Of a stretch of DNA of 64,000 nucleotides, positions 1 to 9,988 are shown piece by piece. Every line of letters starts with the position of its first letter. The first letter of the stretch is position 1. Under the pieces are notes generated by a model that was not told the DNA's origin, made no database searches, and was given only the letters and a program-made list of their open reading frames with translations. Origin of the DNA: Chlorops oryzae (lineage: Eukaryota; Arthropoda; Insecta; Diptera; Chloropidae); the NCBI GenBank assembly GCA_020466095.1, contig CM035806.1, positions 57,381,401 through 57,445,400 of the forward strand. Direction: 5' to 3'. Position numbers and translations under genes: made by a program.

Positions 1-539
1 GTATTGAAACTGGCGGAAAACTTCACGTGAATTATGATTTAGAATAGGGGCGTATAACTAACTAACTAACACTAGGGTTTGGAAAAACATACCTTTAAGA
101 TCACGATCACGATCACATACCTTTAACACCAGTGAAAAAATTTTGGAAAAATGGCCAAGCTCATTCCTCGGAAAAATTCTCTTGTTTTATGGTTTTAAAT
201 ATATCATTTTGAGGGATTTCCTCGTGTTAATTGCAACAAAAAGTTCAATGTAAGAAAATATTAATGAAAAAAACAAAAAATTTTATGTGAAACAATTTTT
301 TAGCATTAAGCAGAGATTTTAAGACTATTTTTCTCATTGTTTTTAACGCAATTTTTGTGATTGATTCATAGCGCATTTTTATCCGAGCCCTAATTATCAC
401 TTAAATAATATCCGCAGTGTTCATAGAGGGCATTTAAATTTCTAATAAGATGAGAAATTGTGTTAACCAAATCGAAACACTCGTTTTGACAAAACTTTTG
501 CCAGTGATGAAGGATGAAATCCTTTAGATCCTGCAATAT
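1..539. other. AT-rich stretch, no gene seen
   Basis: No coding frame or known repeat was recognised. It holds short simple repeats: a CTAA/AACT run near position 60 and a CACGAT run near 105. Confidence 0.5.
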
Positions 540-830
540 TTTAGGCTTGTCCTACTGTAGGATGCAATTTCACCTTATCAGGCGAAAAGCCTCCGGCATT
601 GCTATCCCTTGAAGTAATTTTAGGTAAACCCGAGTAGTTATTTTCCATTCTAAGACTACAATGTTTTCCACACCATTTGCCGAAAGCCATACCCAGACCA
701 TAGGACCTCTGTACAGTATGTAGGAGAGCTATTCGTTAGGCTTTCGCAATACCTGCACTTTACCGTGTGAGTGCTTTAGACGAATCATAGATTCATCAGT
801 CCAAACAATCGTGTGCCGAAAAGTTAAGGG
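540..830 (-). pseudogene. Tc1/mariner-type transposase fragment
   Basis: Read on the minus strand, 830 to about 640 gives the Tc1-family block WTDES (first catalytic Asp) followed by a lysine/histidine-rich strand, then after an in-frame stop the block MVWVWLSANGV, matching the family pattern GGSVMVWGCFSANG. Downstream, codons for a VYLKLLQ-like helix follow. The family cuts and pastes DNA with a DDE/D catalytic triad; here only the first Asp region is visible and the frame is broken. The fragment stops where a hAT element begins (838). Sequence on the far side (1999-2090) may be its upstream part, but that match is weak. Confidence 0.6.
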
Positions 831-837
831 TTATAAT

Positions 838-1990
838 CAGAGCAGATATTTATATGCACGAAAAAATCGCAAATATGCGCATAGAATATGCTTAAATAAT
901 TGCAATATATGCTCGAAAAAAAATAAAATATGCATGAAAAAAAATTATTTAAAATTAATTATTTGAATTTTTTTTTTTGAGTTTTTCTCTAGTAACAGCT
1001 TAATAGAGTCCGACATAAGCTGGTGAAGCAAAACCAAAAATGTGTTATGCACCTTCGGCTCATTACTGAAAGTGGAACTGAAGACCAAAAAATTAAATTT
1101 AGAGCAGAGCACATTTTAATTTTTTTTTTTTTTCATTTATTAACAAAAATCAGTCCATTTATTGTATAACGCCTAAAACAAAAATAACATTTCATGTTCA
1201 TAATAGTTAATAAAAGAAAAGAACAAAAAAAAAAAAAGATTCATGGCCCCAGCCGAATGCAATTTTATGGTCAATGAATCTGTTAACCGAAACCGAACCT
1301 TCAGTCAGACAGCTTAATCTTCAATTTCAGAATTTGCACAAATAATTATATGGTGCTTAAGATTTTCCATAGTGAATGATCGTCTCTTCTGCGTGTAGAC
1401 GTTTCCGTACAGAGAGAAACTGCGCTCAACATCAGTTGAGGTTGTTGGACAAAACGCAAACTTTTCCAACATATCTGGCAAAAGCTTTTTGACATACGGG
1501 TCGGTAGGTTCTTCGGCTGTATAACAAACATTATATACATATATCGATTATACTTTTAAAACCTTTGTTTCTTTTCAAAATTTGTTCAAATTTGTGAATT
1601 TAAGTATTATCCATATGCAGCGGTTGGTTTCCTTTCCGTTCTCCATCTTATTTGTTAGATTTTTGAACTCAATTAAACAAAAGTGCTGCCTGATCGTCAA
1701 AAAGAGAGATATCAGCGAAAAATGTGGCATCACCTCTCATGCTTATCGCGAATAGTCTCACCATACAATACAGTCTCACTATTCACGAATAACTTTCGTG
1801 AATTAGCTATTCGTGTATAAGACCGTTTATACGGGAAAATTCGCTATTCGCGATATTCTTATTCGCGAATAAGGCATACGAATATACGTAGTATATGCCG
1901 CGAACATGCAAGAAAAATAAAAATATGCACTAAACGGTCAAATAAACAAATGCATATGCAAATATGCTTTATGTGCAAATATCCGTTCTG
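838..1990 (-). mobile_element. Internally deleted hAT element with 8-bp TSD
   Basis: The left end starts CAGAGCAGATATTT and the right end reads, on the other strand, CAGAACGGATATTT, so the TIRs match at 12 of 14 positions. Both ends are flanked by a perfect 8-bp duplication GTTATAAT (830-837 and 1991-1998), the hallmark of hAT insertion. Subterminal regions carry many ATATGC/GCATAT motifs (about 855-935 and 1886-1970), as expected for transposase-binding repeats. Only the last transposase exon is seen inside (1314-1516), so at 1153 bp this is a deleted, non-autonomous copy. It sits within a Tc1-like fragment. Confidence 0.85.
1314..1516 (-). pseudogene. hAT transposase C-terminal exon (dimerisation domain)
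   Basis: On the minus strand, from a likely 3' splice site (TTATACAG just upstream of 1516) to a stop at 1314-1316, the frame is open for about 67 codons. It contains the hAT signature PTTSTDVERSFSLYGNVYT followed by KRRSFTMENLKHH, the C-terminal dimerisation region of hAT transposases. No catalytic RNase-H core or BED finger could be found upstream, so this is the residue of a larger gene removed by internal deletion of the host element. Confidence 0.8.
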
Positions 1991-1998
1991 GTTATAAT

Positions 1999-2379
1999 AT
2001 ATACTCTTAATAAAACTTTTGTCTTTGATGCCGATTTTGCGAACTTAGGTAGTGAGTTTTTCGAGCGATCCGGCAATGCTTTTTTTTTGATGCAACCTAT
2101 GGTATATATTCTAATAAACACCTTTCGACCCTATCAGTAGTTATCCTGGGCCGGCCACGTAGTGTTGTTTACTCGAAATTCGGCCTGATTTACTGTAATT
2201 GGAGTTTGCCCCGTTTGTTTGTTTTTGGGGTAAAATATTATAATTGAAATTGGACCCCATTCCTGTCGGCGGATCGATCTCAAACTTGGAACACACCTCA
2301 CAATACAATACAATTAAATAAATTCTTTTCGATGCTAAAGCCAATATGGTTGCCGCTGGTTTGCCATTTTCATATATTT
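1999..2379. other. Unassigned sequence between hAT and the repeat unit
   Basis: No recognisable coding content. A 67-codon minus-strand frame at 2141-2344 has no motif I know and is probably chance. Part may be the remaining upstream portion of the Tc1-like fragment. Confidence 0.3.
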
Positions 2380-2580
2380 CATCAAAACTTTTGAAAATTT
2401 GTCAAAAACTTGGTAGGAAATGTATTTTTGACATTGTTTAATCCGATTTACGTTTCATATTAAAATTAAATATAACGGCATTAATTTCCCGCCAAAATAA
2501 TATTTAAAAAAAAATTTCAAAAAATAACAACAAAACCAAAATCGTCAAAACCCGAAAATCCCCAGTAGTTTCCGACATAT
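2380..2580 (+). repeat. Partial copy of the ~490-bp repeat unit
   Basis: This stretch matches the 3' portion of the unit at 9680-9880 and 12960-13150: shared landmarks are AACGGC, TTTCCCGCCAA, a run of A-rich sequence, AAAACCCGAAAA and AGTAGTTTCCGACATAT. The copy is cut exactly by the 5' LTR of the gypsy element at 2581; the matching continuation starts at 9383 after the 3' LTR. Confidence 0.75.
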
Positions 2581-3127
2581 TGTAGTATGTATACACACGA
2601 ACGCACAAACTCATTTTTCCACTTCATTCACGACATAAATGGTTTCATATGACCAAATTCTTTGCAAGCTGCACTCATTGCATGAGCAACATATTTTGCA
2701 GGCAGCGTCGTCGAATCGTGGGAAAGTGTTTTGTCAGCATACCTCACAAGCTAATTCATAAGATTCTATATTTTTCAATTGTAATTCATTTATGCTTACT
2801 TAACATATTTTTGATATAAATAAAGCTTGAAGTTCAGTTGGAACTTCAGATTGGATTTACATGCGAAACCCTTTGCTTATCCATTCTCGATTTGGCGCAC
2901 CTTTCGCCGGATAAATATAAAAAGGTGAATTAAGCGCTAGTCGCTGACTCCTTTGGCGTATCTCCGCCGTATAAATATAGAGATATTGGGCGCTAGCCGC
3001 CAAATAGATTTGCGAGTCCTGCCGCTCAGCAATAGCGGGACATAACAAAATAAAAACCTTTAGGATATAAAGAAATAAAAACTATAAAATAAAAATATTA
3101 ATTCTTCTACGCGAAGGATACACTACA
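2581..3127 (+). repeat. 5' LTR of the gypsy element (547 bp)
   Basis: Begins TGTAGT and ends ACTACA. It contains TATA-like TATAAATATA stretches near 2911 and 2970 and an AATAAA signal near 2817-2824. Compared with the 3' LTR it has five extra single bases and I see no substitution. Confidence 0.93.
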
Positions 3128-3145
3128 TGGCGATCCTGCCGACCA
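3128..3145 (+). other. Primer-binding site
   Basis: TGGCGATCCTGCCGACC follows the 5' LTR with no spacer. It begins with TGG, complementary to a tRNA 3' CCA end. The exact primer tRNA was not identified; an arginine-type tRNA is possible. Confidence 0.6.
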
Positions 3146-3591
3146 AATTTGGATCCTTCTGATCCTTTCCTTTGAAAAAAAAAAAAAAAATCGACAATTC
3201 CTTTGCCTAAGCAGAAATTTCCAAAAAAAAAAAAATTTTTATTTTAACCATAGCACTAGCAGCCTTGCCATAAATTAATTTTGTTTATCTCCACTCAATT
3301 TTAAAGCTTTGAACAAATACATGGAATTTTTTTTTATATACGCTCAGACAAATTGAGATGAGAATCACATACAAAAATTTTCATTAAAGTTTCAAAAAAA
3401 AAAAAAAAAGACTATATTTAAAATCCAAAAAAAAAAAAAAATATGTATCTATATATTTTTCCCAATATATTGTAATTGCTCTGTGTCATAGACGACTGAA
3501 GACGCTCACCGAAATATATGCTTCATGGAAAATACTTAGAAGACAAAAATCCACATTTGAGAAATACAAATACATTTCATTTCCAAAAACC
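3146..3591 (+). other. Untranslated leader of the gypsy element
   Basis: A/T-rich leader with several long A runs and no substantial frame. It probably holds promoter-proximal and packaging signals, though none can be pointed to. Confidence 0.5.
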
Positions 3592-3834
3592 ATGGGAACC
3601 ACAAACTCTAAGCCAACAACACAATCGGGAGACCCGCAGGTTCAGATAATCAACAATCAAAATTATCATTCAGAAGTCCTGGATCAACACGAAGTCATTT
3701 TATGGGCAATTCTAATCATTTGCATATTGAATTTAACCCTTAAAATTTATAGAACAAACAAAAAGAATAAAAGGCAAGAAGCTCTTAAAGCAGCTAGATC
3801 TGTGGCATGCCTTACTGACGTCAGATCCAACTAA
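3592..3834 (+). CDS. Small myristoylation-motif membrane protein ahead of gag
   Basis: An 80-residue frame starting MGTTNS, which fits the N-myristoylation pattern (Gly2, Ser6). A hydrophobic stretch at about residues 36-54 (VILWAILIICILNLTL) looks like one membrane-spanning segment, followed by a basic tail KIYRTNKKNKRQ. It ends six bases before the gag start at 3841, in the same leader RNA. A small frame at this position resembles those reported upstream of gag in some mdg1/412 relatives. Function is unknown; a membrane-anchored accessory role in particle assembly is only a guess. Start choice is supported by CCATGG context. Confidence 0.6.
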   Translation: MGTTNSKPTTQSGDPQVQIINNQNYHSEVLDQHEVILWAILIICILNLTLKIYRTNKKNKRQEALKAARSVACLTDVRSN

Positions 3835-3840
3835 TCATAT

Positions 3841-5199
3841 ATGGAAGTATTGACGCAAGAAATACTTGCGCGTCTAAAACATAACTTGTGCAATCTCAAA
3901 TTGACCCCGACGAGAAAATACACAAAGAAAACTCTCATAAGTAAAAAGGAAGAAAATGAAAAATTGTACAACGGGCTGATCGACGCTATTAAAGACGCGG
4001 AGGAAAATTTTCAAACAGCAGCCACAAAAACAGCAAGAGAATTATATTTTGCTATCCTCACGATTTTGAACAGCAAATTGGAAGACCATAGAAAATTAAT
4101 AACATTTAAAGTCATTGCAACGTGCGTTTCGTCCTTTTTATCATTATACCAGAAAAATAAAAAAGAAACAAGAATGACAGAATCAAACTTCAACGTGATA
4201 CAGTACACTAAGGCCATACCAGAATTTTCAGGCAGATTAGAAGATGCTCAAAAATTTATCAACTTAATCAAATTATTTAACGCAGAAATTCCAGATAGTA
4301 AAAAACCCACTTATTTTGCATTAGTCTTCAACACCAAAATACCAGATAAAGTAAAAACAAAACTCGAATTACTTGGCACAACTGGCATAGAAAATCTAAT
4401 ACAAAATTTAAAGGCAATATTCAAGCCCAGAAAAACTGCAAACACTGTATTAGATGAATTATCCAGAGCAACACAAGGCCGAAAACCAATATCTAAATTC
4501 GCTGAAACCATCGAAAGTTTAATTTCGGAATTAAATTCAATACAAATTTCAACGCTGCAAACACCAGCAGAAAAGGCAGCTATAATCAAATCAAATGATG
4601 TGATAGCCCTTAATGTGCTAAAACGAGGCATAACAAATGCTAACATAGCACAAACAATTGCAGCAAGTAGAGTCACCACTTTTAATGAGGCTCTCCAAAT
4701 AGCACAAGAATCAGATCATACGGAAGAAGCTCGTATCATGATGTATAGACAGCGCAACGGAAAAAACCAGCATAAAGGTAATCAGCAGTGGCAAAATTGT
4801 AATAGGAGACATGATAACAACAGACAGACACAACAAAATCATTCGACAAACTCAAGTCATCAAAACAACCAAACATACAACAGACAGCAGCAATACGATC
4901 GCAGAGGAAACAACAACAACAATTACAACAACCGCTTCAACAATCGCTACAACAACAACAACAACAACAACGGTAACCGACAAGGCACCCGCGATCGTCT
5001 CGCATATCAGCAAAGTGCACAATACAACAACAACAACAATTTCCAAAATCAAAGGCACAACAACAACAATGCTCGTGCGAATTCAAATTCGAATAACTCT
5101 CAAAGCCGAAATAATGTAAGGCATAATGCATTTTTTGTAAATGGCACAGAGCAACAGGGAAACTTGAGTACCCCCGATACCGAACAGGTAGCAGATTAG
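3841..5199 (+). CDS. gag: Gag polyprotein of gypsy element
   Basis: 452 residues. The first 300 are helical and lysine-rich, with a retrotransposon capsid-type region (about 120-300, including FSGRLEDAQKFINLI). The C-terminal third is strongly asparagine/glutamine-rich (about 310-430) with scattered arginines and has no CCHC zinc knuckle, so RNA binding would rest on the basic Asn-rich tail. Gag forms the particle shell that packages element RNA. The stop at 5197-5199 is followed 18 bases later by the pol ATG in another frame. The AAC repeats coding the tail also produce spurious frames on both strands, which I ignored. Confidence 0.85.
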   Translation: MEVLTQEILARLKHNLCNLKLTPTRKYTKKTLISKKEENEKLYNGLIDAIKDAEENFQTAATKTARELYFAILTILNSKLEDHRKLITFKVIATCVSSFLSLYQKNKKETRMTESNFNVIQYTKAIPEFSGRLEDAQKFINLIKLFNAEIPDSKKPTYFALVFNTKIPDKVKTKLELLGTTGIENLIQNLKAIFKPRKTANTVLDELSRATQGRKPISKFAETIESLISELNSIQISTLQTPAEKAAIIKSNDVIALNVLKRGITNANIAQTIAASRVTTFNEALQIAQESDHTEEARIMMYRQRNGKNQHKGNQQWQNCNRRHDNNRQTQQNHSTNSSHQNNQTYNRQQQYDRRGNNNNNYNNRFNNRYNNNNNNNGNRQGTRDRLAYQQSAQYNNNNNFQNQRHNNNNARANSNSNNSQSRNNVRHNAFFVNGTEQQGNLSTPDTEQVAD

Positions 5200-5216
5200 G
5201 TCACTCGGGGAATTAT

Positions 5217-8200
5217 ATGAAAATTTTTCATTTCACTTTAAATTTTGATCACAGTAATTATGCTTATATTAAATGTAATAATAACATTCTTTCATTTTTA
5301 ATAGATACAGGGGCAGATATATCATTAATTAAATATGAACATTTGTGTAATATATGCATTGACAGTAGCGACTCATGTGCAATTTCAGGAATCTCAAAGA
5401 AAGACATTGTGACTTTAGGGACATGTATTTTGCCTATAATTATAGAGGATAGTGTTTTAAGACACAAATTCAGTGTTGTAGATGATTCATTTCCTATAAG
5501 GTCAAGTGGAATTTTAGGAAGAGATTTTTTTGCAAAGTTCAGAGCAAAGATTAACTATGAAAATTTTACCTTTTCTTTTACACATAGAGGCATCGACCAC
5601 ATTTTTGATTTAATTTCCAAAGAAGTTCTTCTCACTAATATAAGGAAACAAAAATATTTGTCCACCAACGATTTACACTTGCGATGGTTAAAGTTGAAAA
5701 CGCTTTTGAATTTACAAAATTTAGACTATTCCACTAGCAAATCAATAACGGCTCTTTGCAATAAATTTCAAAATCTATTTTATTTAAACAATGAAGAATT
5801 ATCAGTTAATAACTTTTATGAACAAAAGCTAGTACTAACAGACTACAGTCCTATTTATATTAAAAATTATCGCCTTCCCCATAGCCAACTAAATGAAATC
5901 AATAAACAGGTTCAAGAACTGCTAAACAAAGGCATTATTGAACATTCTACTAGCCCCTACAATTCACCTTTACTAATAGTACCAAAAAAAGACTCAGGAC
6001 AAGAAAAAAAATGGCGATTAGTAGTTGATTTTCGCCAGCTAAATAAAAAACTAGTCGATGACAAATTTCCCATTTCAAGATTGGAGGATGTACTCGATAA
6101 ATTAGAAGGTGCTAAATATTTCTCCACATTAGACATGACAAATTCATTCCATCAAATTCCGCTCAGTAAACAATCAAGACCTTTAACAGCTTTTTCAACA
6201 AACAACGGACATTATCATTTTAAAACCGTTCCATTTGGATTAAAATTAGCTTCAAACAGTTTTCAAAGAATGTTGACAATAGCACTCTCAGGCTTAGACA
6301 ATATATGCTTTATATATATAGACGACATTATAGTTTTTGGCAAAACAATATCAGAGCATAATTCAAATCTTCAAAAAGTATTCCAAAGATTACAAAAATA
6401 CAATTTACAGTTAAATGCATCAAAATGTAACTTTCTTAAAAACGAAGTAATATTTTTAGGTCATAAAATAACAGACCTTGGCGTAACAACTGACCCAGAA
6501 AAATGCAAGGTAGTGAAAGACTTTCCAAGACCTACAAATTCAAATGAAGTAAGAAGATTCGTTGCATTTTGCAATTATTATAGAAAATTCGTAAAAAACT
6601 TTGCAGAAATGGCAAACCCCCTGAATAATTTACTCAAAAAGAACGTAGTTTTTAATTGGAGCCCTGAATGTGAAAAATCATTTCAAATACTTAAAAACTC
6701 ACTCATTAACCCACCAATCTTACAATATCCAAATCTTCAAAAAGAATTCATTCTAACCACAGACGCCTCAAACTACGCCCTTGGTTCAGTACTTTCTCAA
6801 GGTACCATAGGATCCGATCTTCCTATTGCATATGCCAGTAGATCTTTAAACAAACATGAACTGAATAAACCGATAATAGAAAAAGAACTTTTAGCCATTC
6901 ATTGGGCAATAAATCATTTTAGACCCTACCTATATGGTAAATTTTTCAAAATAGTAACAGATCATAGACCATTAGTTTCATTGTTTAAACACAAAAACCC
7001 CTCTTCAAAACTCACCAGAATTCGAATGGATCTCATGGAATATGATTTTGAAATTATTTATAAACAAGGAAAATTAAACACTAATGCTGATGCACTTTCT
7101 AGAATTCCAGTAAATTCTAATGAATTAAAAACTTTGATACCATGCATTGCAGCAATAACTAGAAGTACAAATAAAAATGTGACCCGTCCAAATAGAACAC
7201 CTACCCCCACAAAGAGGATTAGCTATCCGCACATGTGGGAATGTATATCTATATCGGACATAAGAAATTTACCTATTCTTAAATTTGTACAAAAACAGGG
7301 AAATAATAAACGCAAAAAGCTTAATAATTTGCAGACTTTTGCCATAATTAAAAACAATGTTTTGATTGAATCAAGCGATAAACCATACTGCACAAGCCAG
7401 GTCTTGGAGAAGCTGATTCCAGTACTACAAAGCAATGGCATAAGTAAGCTAGCTCTTTCTAAGAAAGACCTAGTATTTGAATCTATGAGTCAACAAGAAT
7501 TAAAAATTTTATATGAAGAGACACTGCAGAAACACATGAATAAGGGATTGTGCACTCCCATAACAATTATTTTATTCAAACCCCCCGAATCAATTAATAA
7601 CGAACCTGATCAGTTACGTTTCATTAAAGAAAATCATTTATCTTTACTCGGAGGTCACACCGGTGTAAACAGGACAATAGCTAAGTTGAAACAACGCTAT
7701 GTCTGGAAAGGTATGAATAAAATGGTAAAGAAATTCATACAAAATTGCGAAATTTGCAAGAAAAATAAAATTACCGTACATACTAAAGAGAAGATGATAA
7801 TCACTGAAACCCCTTCTAGTCCTTTTGAAGTAGTATCAATTGACACAATAGGACCCTTACGCCCATCAAATAATTTCAGATATATTTTAACTCTACAATG
7901 CGACTTAACCAAATACGTCGAAGCTTTCCCTATGACATCTAAAGAATCATTAGAAGTAGCAAAAACGATAGTAGAAAAATTCATTTTAAAATATGGTCAT
8001 TTAAAAACAATGAAAACAGATATGGGAAAAGAATTTGTAAATCAAACTATTTCAGAAATTTGTAGTTTATTAAACATTGAACAAAAAACCTCAACACCCT
8101 ATCACCACGAATCTTTAGGTGGAATAGAAAGAAATCATAGAGTTTTCAACGAATATCTTTTATGTTGCACTGAAGACGCAGAATGGGATAAGAATATACC

Positions 8201-8618
8201 TTACTATACGTTCTCTTATAATACCACTCCACATACGAGCACAAAATACACCCCCTTTGAATTAATATTTGGAAGATTACCAAGCTTGCCAACAAAGATT
8301 TACAGTAACGAACCTATTTACAATTTTGATCGTTTTCAAAATGAGCTCAAAGTGAGATTACAAAACGCACATGAGAATGCAAGAAAGTATTTGATTAACT
8401 CAAAAATAAAAATAAAGAATGTTATGACAAGATTTCAAATCCTATTGAATTTAAGATAGGTAGCCTAGTTTTCTTAAGAAATTATGCAGGTAAGAAATTA
8501 GACAGTCCTTATGAAGGTCCTTTTAAGATATTAGAACGACAAGGTGTTAATTCAGTAATATTGTATAAGAATAAAAGAAAACTAGTGCATAACAACAATT
8601 TAAAACTATGTGAGTAAG
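5217..8618 (+). pseudogene. pol: Pol polyprotein of gypsy element, one frameshift near its end
   Basis: Open from 5217 to a stop at 8459 (1080 residues). In order: aspartic protease (DTGADIS at 30-36), RT with LVVDFRQLNK and FIYIDDIIVFG (YIDD near 367), RNase H (TTDASNYALG near 514, DHRPL near 582), integrase zinc finger (H-H-C-C near 808-850) and the D-D-E core (SIDTIGP near 875, KTDMGKEF near 934, GGIERNHR near 969). A one-base disruption in the A-rich stretch at about 8400-8420 ends the frame early; the integrase tail continues in the neighbouring frame to a stop at 8616-8618. The pol frame is already open from 5127, overlapping gag by about 73 bases, so either frameshifting or reinitiation could express it. 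Confidence 0.9.
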
Positions 8619-8840
8619 AAAATACACAAAATATGATACATATATTAAGCATTAGTTAGAAGCATGCGATAAGTAAAATTTTACACGATAATTAAACTTT
8701 TAAGGCGAAATTTAGATTTTAAGGCAATACTATATTCTAAGATGCTTAACACAAATAATTTTTCTACTTCGTATGTATATACAAAAAAAAAAAAAAAAAA
8801 AAAAAAAAACAACAATTTTTTTTTTTCTCTAGGGGGAGGG
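8619..8840 (+). other. 3' untranslated region and polypurine tract
   Basis: No envelope-like frame lies between the end of pol and the 3' LTR. The region contains a long A run (8782-8809) followed by a T run, then the polypurine tract AGGGGGAGGG at 8831-8840, directly against the 3' LTR, where plus-strand synthesis would start. Confidence 0.75.
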
Positions 8841-9382
8841 TGTAGTATGTATACACACGAACGCACAAACTCATTTTTCCACTTCATTCACGACATAAAT
8901 GGTTTCATTGACCAAATTCTTTGCAAGCTGCACTCATTGCATGAGCAACATATTTTGCAGGCAGCGTCGTCGAATCGTGGGAAAGTGTTTTGTCAGCATA
9001 CCTCACAAGCTAATTATAAGATTCTATATTTTTCAATTGTAATTCATTTATGCTTACTTAACATATTTTTGATATAAATAAAGCTTGAAGTTCAGTTGGA
9101 ACTTCAGATTGGTTTACATGCGAAACCCTTTGCTTATCCATTCTCGATTTGGCGCACCTTTCGCCGGATAAATATAAAAAGGTGAATTAAGCGCTAGTCG
9201 CGACTCCTTTGGCGTATCTCCGCCGTATAAATATAGAGATATTGGGCGCTAGCCGCCAAATAGATTTGCGAGTCCTGCCGCTCAGCAATAGCGGGACATA
9301 ACAAAATAAAAACCTTTAGGATAAAAGAAATAAAAACTATAAAATAAAAATATTAATTCTTCTACGCGAAGGATACACTACA
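8841..9382 (+). repeat. 3' LTR of the gypsy element (542 bp)
   Basis: Same ends as the 5' LTR. Aligned by eye, it lacks five single bases present in the 5' LTR (near 8908, 9015, 9112, 9200 and 9323) and is otherwise identical. Confidence 0.93.
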
Positions 9383-9386
9383 ATAT

Positions 9387-9963
9387 CAAATACTTGAAAT
9401 TTTGGCATCCACCTTCTCTTTTCCTGTTCGCCTAGTGAACAGAATTTTTGTACTAAAAACCCGCATTTCTCGGGAACATTTTTTCTCGATGGCTAATTTT
9501 TTTTCGAGAACATCAATGGTAAGTATGCTTCTGTTTGAGCCTCCAGCATACTTTGCAATGAATAAATTTTAAATATTTTCATGGGTAAGGAAAAATGCAA
9601 AGGTGTTTAAAATAGGTGGAAAACATAGCGATTTCCGGGAATTTTCCTCACAGGAATTTTCTTTAAGATCTAAGGAACCATTTAGGAAAGAAAAATTTTC
9701 AAAAACCCTGTGAGAAATGTCATTTTGACATAGTTTAACACGATAAACGTACTTTATTCAAAGAAATATAACGGCTTTTTTTTTCCCGCCAATATAATAT
9801 TCCAAAAAAACCACACAAAATAACAAAAAAAAACCAAAATTTTCAAAACCCGAAAACGCCAGTAGTTTCCTAATATCACTTCTTGAATTTCCCATCCACC
9901 TTCTGCTTTTCCTGTTCGGATCTTAGGAACCATTTAGGAAAGAAAAATTTTCAAAAACCCAAA
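9387..9963 (+). repeat. ~490-bp repeat unit and start of the next copy
   Basis: One full unit runs from 9387 to about 9876, followed directly by the start of another (CACTTCTTGAA... TCCACCTTCTGCTTTTCCTG) that is internally shortened and then joins the Jockey LINE near 9964. The same order of landmarks recurs at 12865-14112, which shows tandem arrangement before later insertions. No coding function was seen. Confidence 0.75.
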
Positions 9964-9988
9964 TTATGCAAATTCTAATTCCAAAGAA

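Larger units (their letters stand above)
2581..9382 (+). mobile_element. Ty3/gypsy LTR retrotransposon, mdg1/412-like
   Basis: A complete 6.8-kb element: LTRs at 2581-3127 and 8841-9382 (TGTAGT...ACTACA), a primer-binding site directly after the 5' LTR, a small membrane ORF, gag, pol and a polypurine tract. It is flanked by the 4-bp duplication ATAT (2577-2580, 9383-9386). Domain order protease, RT, RNase H, integrase is Ty3/gypsy. There is no env-like frame after pol. The asparagine-rich Gag without zinc knuckles and the small leading ORF suggest the mdg1/412 group; this subgroup call is an inference. Confidence 0.92.

Noticed and set aside
4852..5119. CRISPR-like short repeats
   Set aside because: The spacing is that of codon repeats in gag; no constant repeat with unique spacers exists anywhere in this eukaryotic window.
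4811..5131. Thr/Val/Cys-rich frames on both strands within the gag tail
   Set aside because: They are other-frame readings of the AAC repeats that encode the Asn-rich Gag end.
8619..8840. An env gene in the gypsy element
   Set aside because: Only about 220 bases separate pol from the 3' LTR and no frame with signal peptide or membrane anchor is present.
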